Below are positions 45,391-58,421 of a DNA stretch of 64,000 bases, one piece after another. Within the stretch, counting starts at the first letter, position 1, and each line of letters opens with the position of its first letter. The notes beneath the pieces are model-generated. The model searched no databases. It worked only from the letters and a program-made list of their open reading frames with translations, and was not told where the DNA came from. The DNA comes from Archegozetes longisetosus. Lineage: Eukaryota > Arthropoda > Arachnida > Sarcoptiformes > Trhypochthoniidae. The position numbers and the translations under genes are program-made. The DNA is taken from assembly GCA_018873245.2 (NCBI GenBank), contig JAEMBT020000006.1:6159855-6223854 (forward strand). Reading direction: 5' to 3'.

Positions 45391-45814
45391 ATTTTCATTT
45401 TTTACATGAATGTACACAAGTTTGTTCATGCACGAAAAGTTTGAGGGTAAATAATTATGTCCAAAATCGATCAAATGTGTTAGAGCTGCAGGTAATGGCA
45501 TACCATTTCACTTATTGGCAACCATTAAAAGTGTGAGATAATAGCAATACATATTTTTAGTGAACATAATCTACTTTAATGCAGAATTTATCACAATATT
45601 CTACTTTAGCTCTAATACAAGTTCAATCGAACTGACAACAAAAACGCAGCCCAAAATGAGTATTAAGTTATTAAGTTTGCGACCAGTTGTACGAAGTATT
45701 AGCTCGTAGAGAGAATACAGAGAAGTAATATTTACAGTAGAATAGAGAGCAGGTAAGCTATAGCAGCAGTACTGATCAGCTTTTTCAACAAAACAAAGAC
45801 TGACAGAACTTTAC

Positions 45815-46200
45815 TCAGTAAAAAGTTAAACAAGTAATGTAAACATAAGAATTGTAGACATTGTTTAGCTCAGTTTGTATTATGCGCTGTTTATTGACTG
45901 CTACAACATATGCACTATTACTGATTAAAAGTTTTCGTCCCATAAGAGGCTTAATGCTATAATAGAAACTCTGTTTGCAAAGAAATTCCCAGAGACTAGT
46001 CATGATGAAGATGACGCCAAACAGTAACTCAAAGCGAAAGTCTCTCAAATTTTTAACCAAACTTATGAAAAGAGCAATGGTTATAGTTTGAATGTTGAGC
46101 TTTTCTAAGAAATAAGTGAATATTCCTTGAAAAGTGAGGGTTCGCACAAGATCTGACAGGCTCACGATAAGGCCTAAAGCAAGATTTGATTTTTGACCAA
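45815..46200 (-). other. Unassigned 128-codon open frame
   Basis: A minus-strand frame open for about 128 codons to the stop at 45815; the first ATG (46165) gives 116 aa. It is rich in Leu, Ile and Phe with two or three hydrophobic stretches (TITIALFISLV, ELLFGVIFIM) and contains basic and acidic residues between them. I recognise no family. In DNA this AT-rich one frame of this length in 24 kb is possible by chance. An exon of an integral membrane protein is the alternative. Confidence 0.2.
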
Positions 46201-46300
46201 ATAGTCACATGTCTTAAACAAGAGTACAAGAGTGGGTAGTTTACAAGCAAAAAACATAGGTTTACATAAAACAATGTTAACATCCACACAAACTGTAGGA

Positions 46301-46376
46301 GTGTGTGTGTGTGTGAGTGTGTGTGAGTGTGTGTGAGTGTGTGAGTGTGTGTGTTTGAGTGAGTGAGAGTTTGTGT
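46301..46376. repeat. (GT)n / GTGTGAGT compound repeat
   Basis: GT dinucleotides interspersed with GAGT, grading into GAGTGAGTGAGAG. Confidence 0.9.
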
Positions 46377-49300
46377 CGAGTAAAAGACTAAAGCCCTTAA
46401 GCCTTAAAGCATTTTATTTTTAATCAGCTTGGCCTAACTTAATGGTCAACTGCTAACTCAATAATTTATACTTCATTTGCATTTAAACTAAATGCTTGTC
46501 GCTTTGTTAACTAAAACTTTATTTGAAAGTCAGTTATGCAAAGAAATTTGACTTAATATTTCGAAATAGGATACGAAAAATATAGATTTGAGCAAAAGAG
46601 AAAAAGTAAGACTTAGCGAATCGAAAGTGGAAACTGTGTATAGAGTGATGCCCTATGATTAGGGGTGGAACTGAAAGGTTTTTTTGTTGAAAACATGCAT
46701 TAGTTTTCGATAAATTCCAATATAACTGGAATATAAAGGGAATAAGATAGGTAAGATGAAGCGCTGTATAATATAGTATGTGTGTCAAAAATGCTCAACT
46801 GATTGGTGAGTAAGAAGTAGTCGAATGAAAATAATGTGGGAGTTTTAAAATGAAACAAGAATCAAGTTATAAGTTTAGGGCGTTTCGCTAAATAATAGTC
46901 TTGGCCAAACTACAAAATTTCAAATTATCATTTCATTTCACATTTCTCTAATATATGACCTAAACTTCATATGTGACAAAAGAACAGCTTTCATCAAAAC
47001 CCATAATAAACGTTTCCACTCTTTTCTTTCATTTTTTATCTAAACTCTCTTTCAGTTTCTTTCAGTTAGATTTTTGTTTGGCATATAATAATTGGCCACA
47101 ATTTAAGCAAAATTGCACTGTTTGGTAGATTTTTTACATAAATTTATGAGTCCTAGACTTTGAAAAATGTTTAAAATATGTAAATTCGAAAGATTAATAT
47201 TACATATTATGCACACAAATAAAACCTATGTTTTAAACAATATTTATGAAATATGATATATTAATATGTTTTGAAATAACCATATAAAAGATAACGTTTT
47301 GTACCTTATGTAAAACACTTACGATTAAGTAATACTTGTTCACAAATAGAGTAATACAACAGCTCTTTAATGGCAAATAAAATAAAGAAGAAAACCAATA
47401 AGAAAGAAACAGTTTAAGCAAATTTGATTTCATGTCCAAGGCTTTAATTGGATTAAACAAGTCGAATCAATCTGGTTTGAAAGTGACCACCTGTTGCTTG
47501 TCTTTCTTTGAGCACATTGTCATGCATTAACAGCATGTGCGCAAAACCATAAGTAACTTAAAGGAAAAATTAATTCTGATCGCAGCCAAAGTGAACCCCG
47601 GGTGGCAATAGTTCTTCTCTTAGAAACACCAATAGAAACAGCTCACAGAAAGAACCAAAAAGAAAATCAAGTTCAGTAAAAAAGATCAGAAGTTAAGTAA
47701 AATGGTTTTGCTGCAAATCCAGCCACTCTTTAGTCGAGAAGACACTCTTAAGCTGGCAAGAGACTCGAGTTAGGGTTTGAAACCGCAAACACTTGACAGT
47801 AAGTAAAATTCATTTGTTCACATGCAATACAAAGTTTAAGAAAAATACCTGATATGAATTATAATTACTAGAGAGTCAAGTGCACTTTTAGACGCCTCCC
47901 TCTGGCATCAAATGAAAATCTCGGAAATCTAGTTTCCAGTTAGTAAAAGACTCGTTTTCAGTTAGTTTCAATGCTTGTATTCTTTAAAGCGTTTCACATT
48001 GGTTGCTAGTTATTAAACGTATTCTCTCCCATGCTTTAGCTTTAGCTAATTTCAGAAATTACATTTTTCAACCAACAACTTAAAAAAACATATACTTTTA
48101 CTTCTTTCAAACGCTTTCCACAAATAAAAACTTAATCACTTTCCTAAGAAAAACGCTTCAATTTCAGATTTCTATCTTCTGATTATCTGCGAAAAAAACA
48201 ACATTAGGGAAGACCAGACACGTAAAGACAACTATTAATTATTATACAAATAGCTAAAAAACTGATATTGGGTGAAGAAGAATTTTTACTTTAGTTCAAT
48301 TAGATAGAGAAGAAGCGGTTTATAGAAACAAGGTATAGAATCAAATTGGAGGTCAACATGTTTAACCTGTCAACTATTACGTGCTTCATTTTATATGCAA
48401 TACGTGCCTCATCACAGTACATGGATTGAAGCTGTCAACTAGCGAATCATCCTATGTCTACATCTCTCAAGAATATACTATAAACACTCCATAAAGATAA
48501 CTAACCAATGCATCTTTTCTCAACTTCATAGTTAACTACATTTTCAAACAGACCTTACTTTTCGCTCATTCTAGTAATCAAATAAATTACTATAAAATCT
48601 TATAATGCTCAGACTATATTTGAAATTCTTTTGTGAGTGCTGCTCAAAATGGTCTCATGAAAAATGTGAGATAAATAATAACTATCTCAAGTTTAAAAAT
48701 TATTAAAATGTTATAAAGTTGATCGATGTTTTAGGGGCTGGAGTAAATTTAGCCATCGAAACAAAGAACAGAATATGGTATCAAAATTTGAAAGATTAAT
48801 AATTTTAAGTACCAAACAAAACCATCTTAATCCTTAATTGGCCTGCATTTTATAGATTGATCAAATAATTACTGCAATTTAAATGAAAATTGTGTCCAGA
48901 AGCTTCAATAGACTGATTCAGTACTTGTACTGACGAGTGGGTTATTAACGTAATTTTCTGTAATTAATGCTCGATTAATGTTTGAATATTCTTATTTATC
49001 AATAATTTGAGTGTTCTGTACTGAAACAACGTTAAAGCTCCGGTCGTATGTGCTTTGCATAAGTTAATTTATAATTTGATTAAGTTTTAGTCAAATTAGT
49101 GAATGATAGAAATAAAGCTTAATTTAATTTAATGAAAAATCGGACTTTAATTAATAATATGTGAGCTAAATATTTTACTTAGTTTCAGTAAGAGTAATGA
49201 TTTTTAAAATGCAACAAACAACAAACTCAATAATGAAATATTGAACAAATCAACACAACTCTATAGATGGTAAAAATCACGTAATTTCTTCATTAGCTTC

Positions 49301-52300
49301 GATCAAACCTAACCTAAAGAACAATTTGATAGCAGTATAGGGGAAAAAGAAAGCAATCAATTAATGGTTAGGTACGTCTATTTTGATTTAGTGAGGCATT
49401 GAATTTGTGAGTCTGTAAGACAAATTTGGATAGAATTAAAGTGTTAGCAAAAAGAATATGAGTGAGAATAAGGTGAGAAAAGTAATTGATTCCCAAGGTT
49501 GCTGTCAAAAAAAGTTATTCCCAACTACAAAAGAAAACTTCTTATCCTTTCCTTTTTTGAGAGCACTTTAGCCAAAGCAAACATTAACTGCAATGTTGTC
49601 CAACTGAGAATTCCATATTCAGACAATAGGTAATCGACAATATCGGCACACCGATTCAAATGCATTTACAGCTCAACAATAACTAAAGCTCTAAATCCAT
49701 ACCGGATTTTGGCTCAAATTCGGTTCATTCTAGTCATTGCACGGCTTGTTTGGTTTTACAGATCACATACAGAGAGAGAAAGAGAGAGAGAGGTAACTAT
49801 GATTTGGTAAGAATACAAACATAAAAACAGTGAAACGATATAAAGTTTCACATGTGGAGACTTAAGTTTCGACAAAGTTTTCTGACTAAGCTTTTCATAT
49901 GCTAACACTTGGCTAACAATCTCTGAAGGGCAAAACTTTTATTTGTCAGGTTTGCCTTTTTATTACCTCTATATAAAGCACAGAAATCATTTCTCATTTA
50001 GCCGATTTATGTCCCTTTTTTAATCTGCATTTATATTATACACCTTTGGCTCAACAAAAACAGACCCTTTAAAAAAAGCTTAAGATTTGAGATAACAGCA
50101 TATTTTAGAAAACATCGTCTCATTATATAGACCAGAATATTAATTGTTTCAATTTGAATAATATTCAATAGAATCATAATAAAAATCATATCAAATTATA
50201 CCAGACATGGATTGGAACTGAAAATCTTTTATATCTTATAAATAATACTTGTCTGGCGAACAATAAATTTGCCCTAAGCTAGACTTGACAATCAAATGAA
50301 TGCAATAAATATTTATTCATTTTCAATGTAATTAAACTTGAACTCACCTTAAAGTTAGTGCGCTTTGGGTTATACAATGAAACATCATTTGTTCGCATTG
50401 AACGACTCGTTGGCATTTTGACCATAGCATTCATGTCATAATCAAAACTATTTCCAAATCAACATACCATTGAAAAGTTCTTAAACCAAGCAAATTGTCA
50501 GTCGAGAAAGTTACAAGAGAGTAGATTTTTCCAATCACTTAATTAATATTGAAACGACTTTCTTGTTGTAACGTAACATATGAAAGTTAGACAACATCCA
50601 CATATACGATAACATAAGATTACGTTCTGTAAAAATGATGAAATACAGACATGAAAACATTCGTATACACAACAAAACGATAAGTGCACTCGACTGACAG
50701 TCCGTTTATCAAACAAAATGACAAAAATGTTATTGAGTTTTAAAAAATGTTAGCAAATAAGAGATCAATAAAATTGTAAAATTTAATAGAGAAATGCCTG
50801 TCACAATTTGAGCATTCACAATTTGAGCATTCCATAGAGTTTATTCGAAACAGTCATGTATATTTCAATACAATCAACAATAGAATCAAATTCAACACTC
50901 AACTCAACTTCTACTACACCATCAGAGGTGAAGAATCGAATCAAACTAAACTTCTACTACAGCGTTGAAGGTGAAGCTGTTAGAAGTCTGAAGGCTAGAG
51001 TGAAAACCAAAGCAAAGCTAACATGTCATGCTTAGGAAGAGAGCGGAGAGAGAGAGTCAATTCGACTTTGTTAGGGAGTAAGTCGATGCCAACCCAATTG
51101 ACTACTACCTGACGAGTTAGAGTTAGAGTCAGTGCAATAGTCCCATGGATTCACTGATCTTTTACCAGACCTGCCCTTTGCCCGTTTGGAAGGCGCGTCA
51201 ACTAAGGGTTATTTTTTCTTATTCTAAAAATTACTATAAATCAAATATGAACTACTTCGGAATTTTTAATCACTACAAACAGGATTTTATATTGAAATAA
51301 ACACAACATTATTCTAATGAGCGAGATTGTGCTTCGTATCTAAATTTACAGCATATGAAAACTCCGTAAAAATTGAACAACCAAAATCAGATCGCTTGCA
51401 ACTTTTCCATAAATGATAGGCTATTCTTTCACAAATAATTAATTCTCAATTTTTTCTCTTCTCGAAAAATAAAAAATAAAATAAGAGATAAGACGAAGAA
51501 ATATTTTGCTGGAAAATAAAATGAAAAATGAACAGAAAAACTGATGTATACTATTTTGAAGTAAAATCTATAGATAAGTGAATCTAAATTATAGACTAGT
51601 TCCAACAACGAAAACAAAGTATCGAAAAACATAACTGAATAATAAAAATAAAAATATCGTTAACTTTTAGTACAAGTTTGATGGAAGCGAGTTACGAGTC
51701 AGTTAGGAGTGAGTTTCAATTGATAAACATAAAGTTAACAAAATAGAGAGACTATTGAGTGATGAGTGGAAAATAGCAGTGTTGGCAATAGACTGAAAGA
51801 ATGGGTGAGAAGGATCTCAATAGTTAATTAGAGCACTTTAGAAGAATGAGGTGAAGTGATGAGTGGTGATGGCATAGTACGATGCGACAAGACTTAATGT
51901 ATGGATGAACGATTTGATGTGTAGTAATAAGTTGCAGTGAAAAACACAAAAGCCACTAAAAAGGATCACATACAAAACGGTGACAATCAAACACACAACA
52001 CATTGATTGAGCGAGTCGTTCGTCATTCTTTAGTTGATCAATTGTGTTCAAATGCATTGTATTCTAGTATTCAGCTTCAATTCAGTGGATCCATAAGCCT
52101 CCCAAATGTTATTTAGGACAATAGGATTTTATATAGTTTGCCGATATGTGTAGTCTATGCCATTTGGAATAAGGAATATAAGGAATAAGTGGATTTATCA
52201 GCCAAAGCGATGAACGAACCAAAATAATCTCTAGCAATACGATCAACAAAGACTAAACTTCTAGACTATAACCGACTAAAAAACTGATCGAAACACCACT

Positions 52301-55300
52301 CTAAACCAAAGCGTTGGCTTTATGCTGAAATACTTGCTGGACTTGCCATAACTAAAATTGGAATCAGGCATAAAAGATCAAAAATAGGATATTTGATAGA
52401 ATGGAGTGAAGCGAATTTGTTACAGGGCTTTAGCGAGAGTTATGCTTAGCCTTACAACGAGTTTTCCTAATACCTCTCGAACCAAATGTAATGTCATAAC
52501 AATGGAATATAAGCCAAAATACATTATTATAATATCATTTAAATGTATAGCTAAGCGAGTCCTCATCAAACATGCAAAAGCTTATGCCATTATAAAGTAA
52601 ATTTGTGCCCAACACTCCATTTCTCAGCATTTGATTCATATCTAACTTTCTTTTTATACTAAATTATATGAAAAACTTTTTCTATCAGTCATAATCTTGA
52701 AAAATATACATTAATCTAATTTAAATCGATTTCTAATCGGTCAAAAAACATTTGAAACTAGATTTTAAATTAAAATATTCTGTTCGAGTCATTCAAATTG
52801 ATAACAATTTGCGAAAATGGACTGAATACTGGTTCCTTTACTCTCAGCCATTACAGTTATTATGGGTAAATATTTTGGACAAAAATTCAAACATTCCAAG
52901 ATTAAGTCCAAACACCAGCAAATCAAATAAAGCAAAACCATAAATGATGTCATTTTTCAATTAATCTAATAGATATGAAGCCATAATTAGTGATGCACAG
53001 ACTGTTCGTTCAGACAAAAGCTCGCGGCGGCCAAACCTTAAGAATGAAAGAATTCAAATGATTGCTATAATATCAATACTATTATGTAAATGAAAGGTTT
53101 CATTTCCGAATTGAAAATTGCTATTAATGTTTAGATTGAAACTGAAATGTGTGAGAACTGAATCGAATATTCGCAATCCGTACCTTCTAACAAATGTTTA
53201 AAATCATAAATCAAGATTAAGTTTGAACTCTAGAGCGAACCTAAAAAGCTTTGGCGTTACATTAGACACAAATTCATTTATAAGTGAATTTGTTTTGTTT
53301 TTCAAACAATTTCTCGTATAGCCCGAGTTTGATGCAATAACTCTGTGAACTTAGATGTAATAAACTTCCATTAATAAGTCATAAATAAATATTTGATTCA
53401 TTTTTTACATCAATTTACATATAAGTGATGGAATAGCTTTGAAAAATTGAGCAAATATTCAAATGAAACAGATATAACACTTATTAAATTACACTTGGCT
53501 ATTCCCCTAAACTTTGCAATCGTTAAAATTTAAGCTTAAATTTGAAAACTTTGTAACTTTCAAAGTGAAACTTAAAAACGCCAATTTTTGAATATTTATA
53601 AATTAAAATCAGGCAACTACTCAACCTTAAAGATTGAACTTATGATACAAATTCAAAGCTACTTCGATCGGTTCTGTGTTGACTTTTAGATTAATAATCA
53701 ATATTATTCAACATTCAATCGTTTATTATGAACGCCGCAAATATTTTGAACACAAAAATATTCAATATCTACACTATTAAGCTATATATGGCTCAGCAGA
53801 AGACAAACAATATCAGATCAGATAATTGAATGAAAGGCACTTAATAAAATGAAATTTTCTGGATTAACTTAATGAGAAAAACTTTTCAACGGCAATACTT
53901 TTGAAATAAGTCCCGTTACGCAAATGTTGATCAACAGGAAGCCATCAGTTGGCAAAAACTGACCATTTTTCATATGAACCTCAGGAACTATGAACTTTTA
54001 GTTTATTTTGAATCATACTTCAAAACTTTTTAGTGTTATCAACAAAAATAAGTTTGCATCAAAGCACTGATGAGAAGAGTTAGAAATTGTCTTAAAGAGG
54101 TTTCAAACGGAATACTTACGATGACTTTTGCTGATTTAAGTAATTCTTTACAAACATAGAGTAGGCTTTAGCAATTTTTTGAATAAGAAATTCCAAACAA
54201 GTATAAAAGTTATACCTTTCAAAGTGAAAAGCGTTAGGATTTATGTTGAAAAAGTTGAAGCCATAAAAAAGATAAATCACAACATTTCAATTTAATGGTA
54301 TAACTATAACTACACTGCACATAAAAATTACAATAACTAAAAGTTTATGTTGAAAATCATAGACATTTAGTAACTTTTGTGCAGTCGTCTAATGACATAA
54401 ACATTCCATATTCAATACATTTAAAAGATTCAGATAAGAGAGAAGAGCAAAAATGTACTAAAAATTGGTTTTGGTTTCAGTTTAGAGTTTCGTATAAAAT
54501 TGTGGAAATAGTATTGTGTTTGACATTAGGCATAACGTTATCATTAGTACTATCATAAAAGTATTACAACAAAAAATAAGAGACAAAATCGATTCGATCG
54601 TATAATAATAGCATATGTTTCAGACGATTCTGGCGTTTGTGTTATACATACGTAATAGACTTGTCACTCATATATACATATAATACTAAAACTGATACTC
54701 ATATGCATTTAATACAAACTTTACTACTTTTACTGGCGAACCATTTCTTTACTGAACAAAATAATATTTTACTCAATCGTTTCTTCAGCTCTAATACGAT
54801 AACATTTTCAATACTTTTCGCAATGAGATGCGCATAAATCTTGTCTCAAAAAACTTTTTGCCGTCAATTATTTGCTCAAATATTCATCAAAGATTATCAA
54901 AGATTATCATCTCATGAATACTTACCCAATTAGATTTGAAACCATTAATCGGTGTCTTATCATATGATTGATCTCTTATTTTGATATTTGTTTTCAATTA
55001 TTTAATACTTTTTCTTCTTTGGGTTTGTTTTGTTTTTATTGCTCGAAACCGATTTGTTTTAAAACGTATTATAAGATAACTAATAAATTATTAAAATAAT
55101 TATTAACTTAATTGACAATGAAAACTAAAACAAAATAAAATTAAATAAATAAATGACGAAATATATAAATAAATAAGTTTTTTAAGTACTACTGATTTTC
55201 TGCCATTTTTAAAAGTTTTAAATCTAGAAAACTTTACATAAAGTTCGCACTAATAAACGTTGCACTTATAAGGTTTTCAACCTTTTCTTACTTGAAAACA

Positions 55301-57703
55301 AATTTTTATTGATTTTTAAATATGAAATACTATTCTGAACACATAGCAAAACTATAACCTGTGAGCTGTGTGTCATGTTTGAAATAATTTTAGGTGAAAA
55401 TCAATATGAGAATATAATTAGTAGTAAATTGTGTACGTATAGTTGGTAATAGAACTGATGATTTACAGGAAAGTTAACAATTCGGGAGATGATTGAGAAG
55501 TGAGTGCGACCTCCAGTCGAGCTAATGCAAAGTATCGCAACTTTTTGTCTAAACTTAAAAAATAGATTAATCTTCTTTGTCGAACAACTTACAAGTTAAT
55601 TAAAATTCTAAACCACTTTGTTCTCATTCACTGCTTTTATGGTTGATTACAAACTATACAACTTTTTGTATTAATTACTTTTTCTAATTCAAATGCCAAC
55701 AAACCATTGAATGCAAAAATGAAGCAAAAGTAAAGCAAAGCCTTTCTGAAAATGAAAAAGCATTCATTTATTGGTATTTTTTATTCAACGATGAATAAAA
55801 AGCTATCTAATGGTTCATGCAGTATAATAAAAGAGTCTGAAGTTTTAGAAGTGAAATGCGATACATTGGGTTTGGAATGCAATTCATGAATCTGCTGGTG
55901 ATTTACTGCATTTTTCACATTAATGTTTAGAAATAGTTGACCAAAACGTCGGTGCAGTACTTCTGCCCTAAATGCAATCCATCACATTTCTGTCAACAAA
56001 ACTTATTTTGGCAAATCCCAGCACTCATTTCCTATTATGTTCCAATCATTTCAAGGCTCAGTGACCCACACTCTCCACATTCAATATTACTATTATTTCT
56101 ATTCTTACACTATTTTTGTCTCTCTTACAGTATTTGATTGTCCAGCAAAAGAGCTAAATTTATGGCTAGCAATAGTTTCATACTTTATACAATTACTCTT
56201 TTCTGATAGTAATGTCACTCAATTTTACAATATTATTATCATTTGACTCATTAAAATAATTAATATATTCTATATTCACATTTATATCACACAACATTAT
56301 ATTTTTTATTTGTGATTTGTTTACTAATTGTGACCAAAATATTTCTATTAATTTTTTTTATTATCTTTGAAAATATGAAAATTATTCGTATGACATACAT
56401 CTTGTATTCAAATGAAAAAGAGTTTCATTTGTTATACAGAACCATAAAATAGAGAACATTTATTGTCAGACAAAGTGAAAACATTAACGTAACAGTCACT
56501 GAAAATAACTTCATTACTGTTATAACAATTGCCGAAACCTATTATAGATAAAAGTCGAAACACAGTCCTAAGAGTATTTTAGCTCAAACTCACTTCTATT
56601 ATCTGATTGAAAGTCAATCGAAATTTCATAAAATTGACTTAAATTGTTGAATTGAGTGTTTGCTGAGCGAATACAATCTACTTGGATCTGACTCTTGAAA
56701 TGATGAACAACAATTTTAGCACTACTGTTATTTGAACCTACCAATTGTTTACTCAATCACATACATTAAGAAAGAAATTATTTTCCAAAGCCACAATTCT
56801 TATTAAAGTGATGTCAGAGAGTTTTCATTTGTCCATTAACACAGACATAGGTTGTATTACTGTTCGTACTCTTACTCTTTTAGCGAAATCGTCTAATCTT
56901 TATGATTATTTCTGTATTCAAAAGAGGGAAAACTCATACAATGTATCAATACTGACATAAGATGATAATGCGTTGTAAGAAAGCAGCATTTGAGGAGTCA
57001 AAACAGTTGATTGTCTGACTGAAGTGATACTTTCGTCATACAATTTTGTGATACTCGGAGTGAAGCAGAAAAGGTTGATGACTAAGTTGGCAGAAAATAG
57101 TTGTTATAGTGACGAAGTAAGTGATGTATTACTTTAGTAATATTAGCACATGTCAAAAGAGTTAGTGTTTATGATTGTAGAACAAGAGCATATGCAAAAA
57201 GGCAAGAATAGACATGTTTAGTATTATTGTTAATACGGAGAAAATACTTTATTTGCTCATTGGTACTACTCATGATATGCGACAAATATATGCTAGATTT
57301 ATAAATAATCCTTTAGAGGAGTATTGCAAAGCCATCGTTAGAACTAGTACTACTACTCTGTCATGTAATTCGTTTCCCTAAGGATTGCAAGAGGACAAGA
57401 GGCTTAACATGGTTTGGGCCAATTTGTATGCAAATAATGGATTAGTATGTAAAGCATTTTTGAGGGAGTAGTACAGTTGTAGATTTGCTTTTTTCAATAG
57501 TCATGACAAATGCATTCCTATGCCTACAATTGCTTAGTATTAGTTCATCAACAGCTTTCTCTCTTTGTTCATTAGCAAACAATAAAAATGTTCGTTTGTA
57601 AGAGATTTGGCTGACTCGCAAATGAAATGAAATGCACGAATTTCCTATTGATCAATATTTTGATGCATGACATAACACAATAATATAGCAATTGTGTTGA
57701 GCT
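46377..57703. other. Gene-poor region, central part
   Basis: About 11 kb of AT-rich DNA. All frames are short and low-complexity. Small items only: a GA tract at 49770-49792, a 16-base tandem duplication (CACAATTTGAGCATT) at 50802-50833, and a duplicated AACTTCTACTACA...GAAGGTGAAG segment at about 50905-50980. No RNA gene or transposon ends recognised. Confidence 0.5.
49770..49792. repeat. (GA)n tract
   Basis: Short GA run with one interruption. Confidence 0.8.
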
Positions 57704-57721
57704 TATATAAAAAGATTTTGT

Positions 57722-57869
57722 TATATAACAAAAGCTTCGCTGCTGTGTTCCAGTCGTTTGAGTTTTAGTTTTGTTACACTATTAGTGTATTGATCGCATT
57801 TGTCATCATTCAGCGAAGTAGATCACAAATTTCTTAACTTTAAATAAAACAACCAATAAGGCAAATAAG
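57722..57869 (+). promoter_or_regulatory. Candidate TATA promoter with short non-coding first exon
   Basis: TATATAA at 57722-57728 lies 30 bases before the A of CCAGTC (57752), an arthropod-like initiator. A strong splice donor, AATAAG|GTAATC, follows with the exon ending at 57869. An additional TATATAAAA at 57704 lies 48 bases upstream of the same A. No protein frame is implied. This is inference from motif spacing only. Confidence 0.25.
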
Positions 57870-58368
57870 GTAATCAGATGATCATACTGTGTCTGTTGTC
57901 TCGTACTTGAGCTCGAAAAGACTGATCCGATAATAAACTAGAACTATCTTCTAAAGGAATGCCTTACGCTTTGCTTGTCGTTATTAAAAGATGAGAACAA
58001 TTGAAGCATTGACACGAAAATGAGACATTAGAAAATGATTCTCTATATACACAACATACCTCGTACTATAGTATTGTGCAACTGCTAAAACTTACCAATC
58101 AATTAGATTCGTATGAATTATTCCATCTAAAAATATGAACTGGAGTTACGTTGTTCTAAAGCTTAATGTGAACATATCACGAAATGCTTCCAATTTTTCA
58201 TTATAACACTAAACATGTCCCATCCATGCATAACAGTTGTGTTATTAGCTTATTGTATGTTAAAATGTTCTCTTTTAATCTTCTACCAAACTTGCAATTC
58301 AAGTTAATGGTTCTATCAGTGATAGAAAGAGATGAGAAAACAGATTGAGAGTGAGTGAGTGAGTGAGT

Positions 58369-58421
<53 letters not shown>

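Larger units (their letters stand above)
39969..45814. other. Gene-poor region, left part
   Basis: Upstream of TMTC3. 39969-40013 may be a 5' exon segment of TMTC3. Beyond that there are only short chance frames. A somewhat GC-richer stretch (about 43320-44290) has no open frame. (CT)n lies at 41074-41092. I see no gene. Confidence 0.5.
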
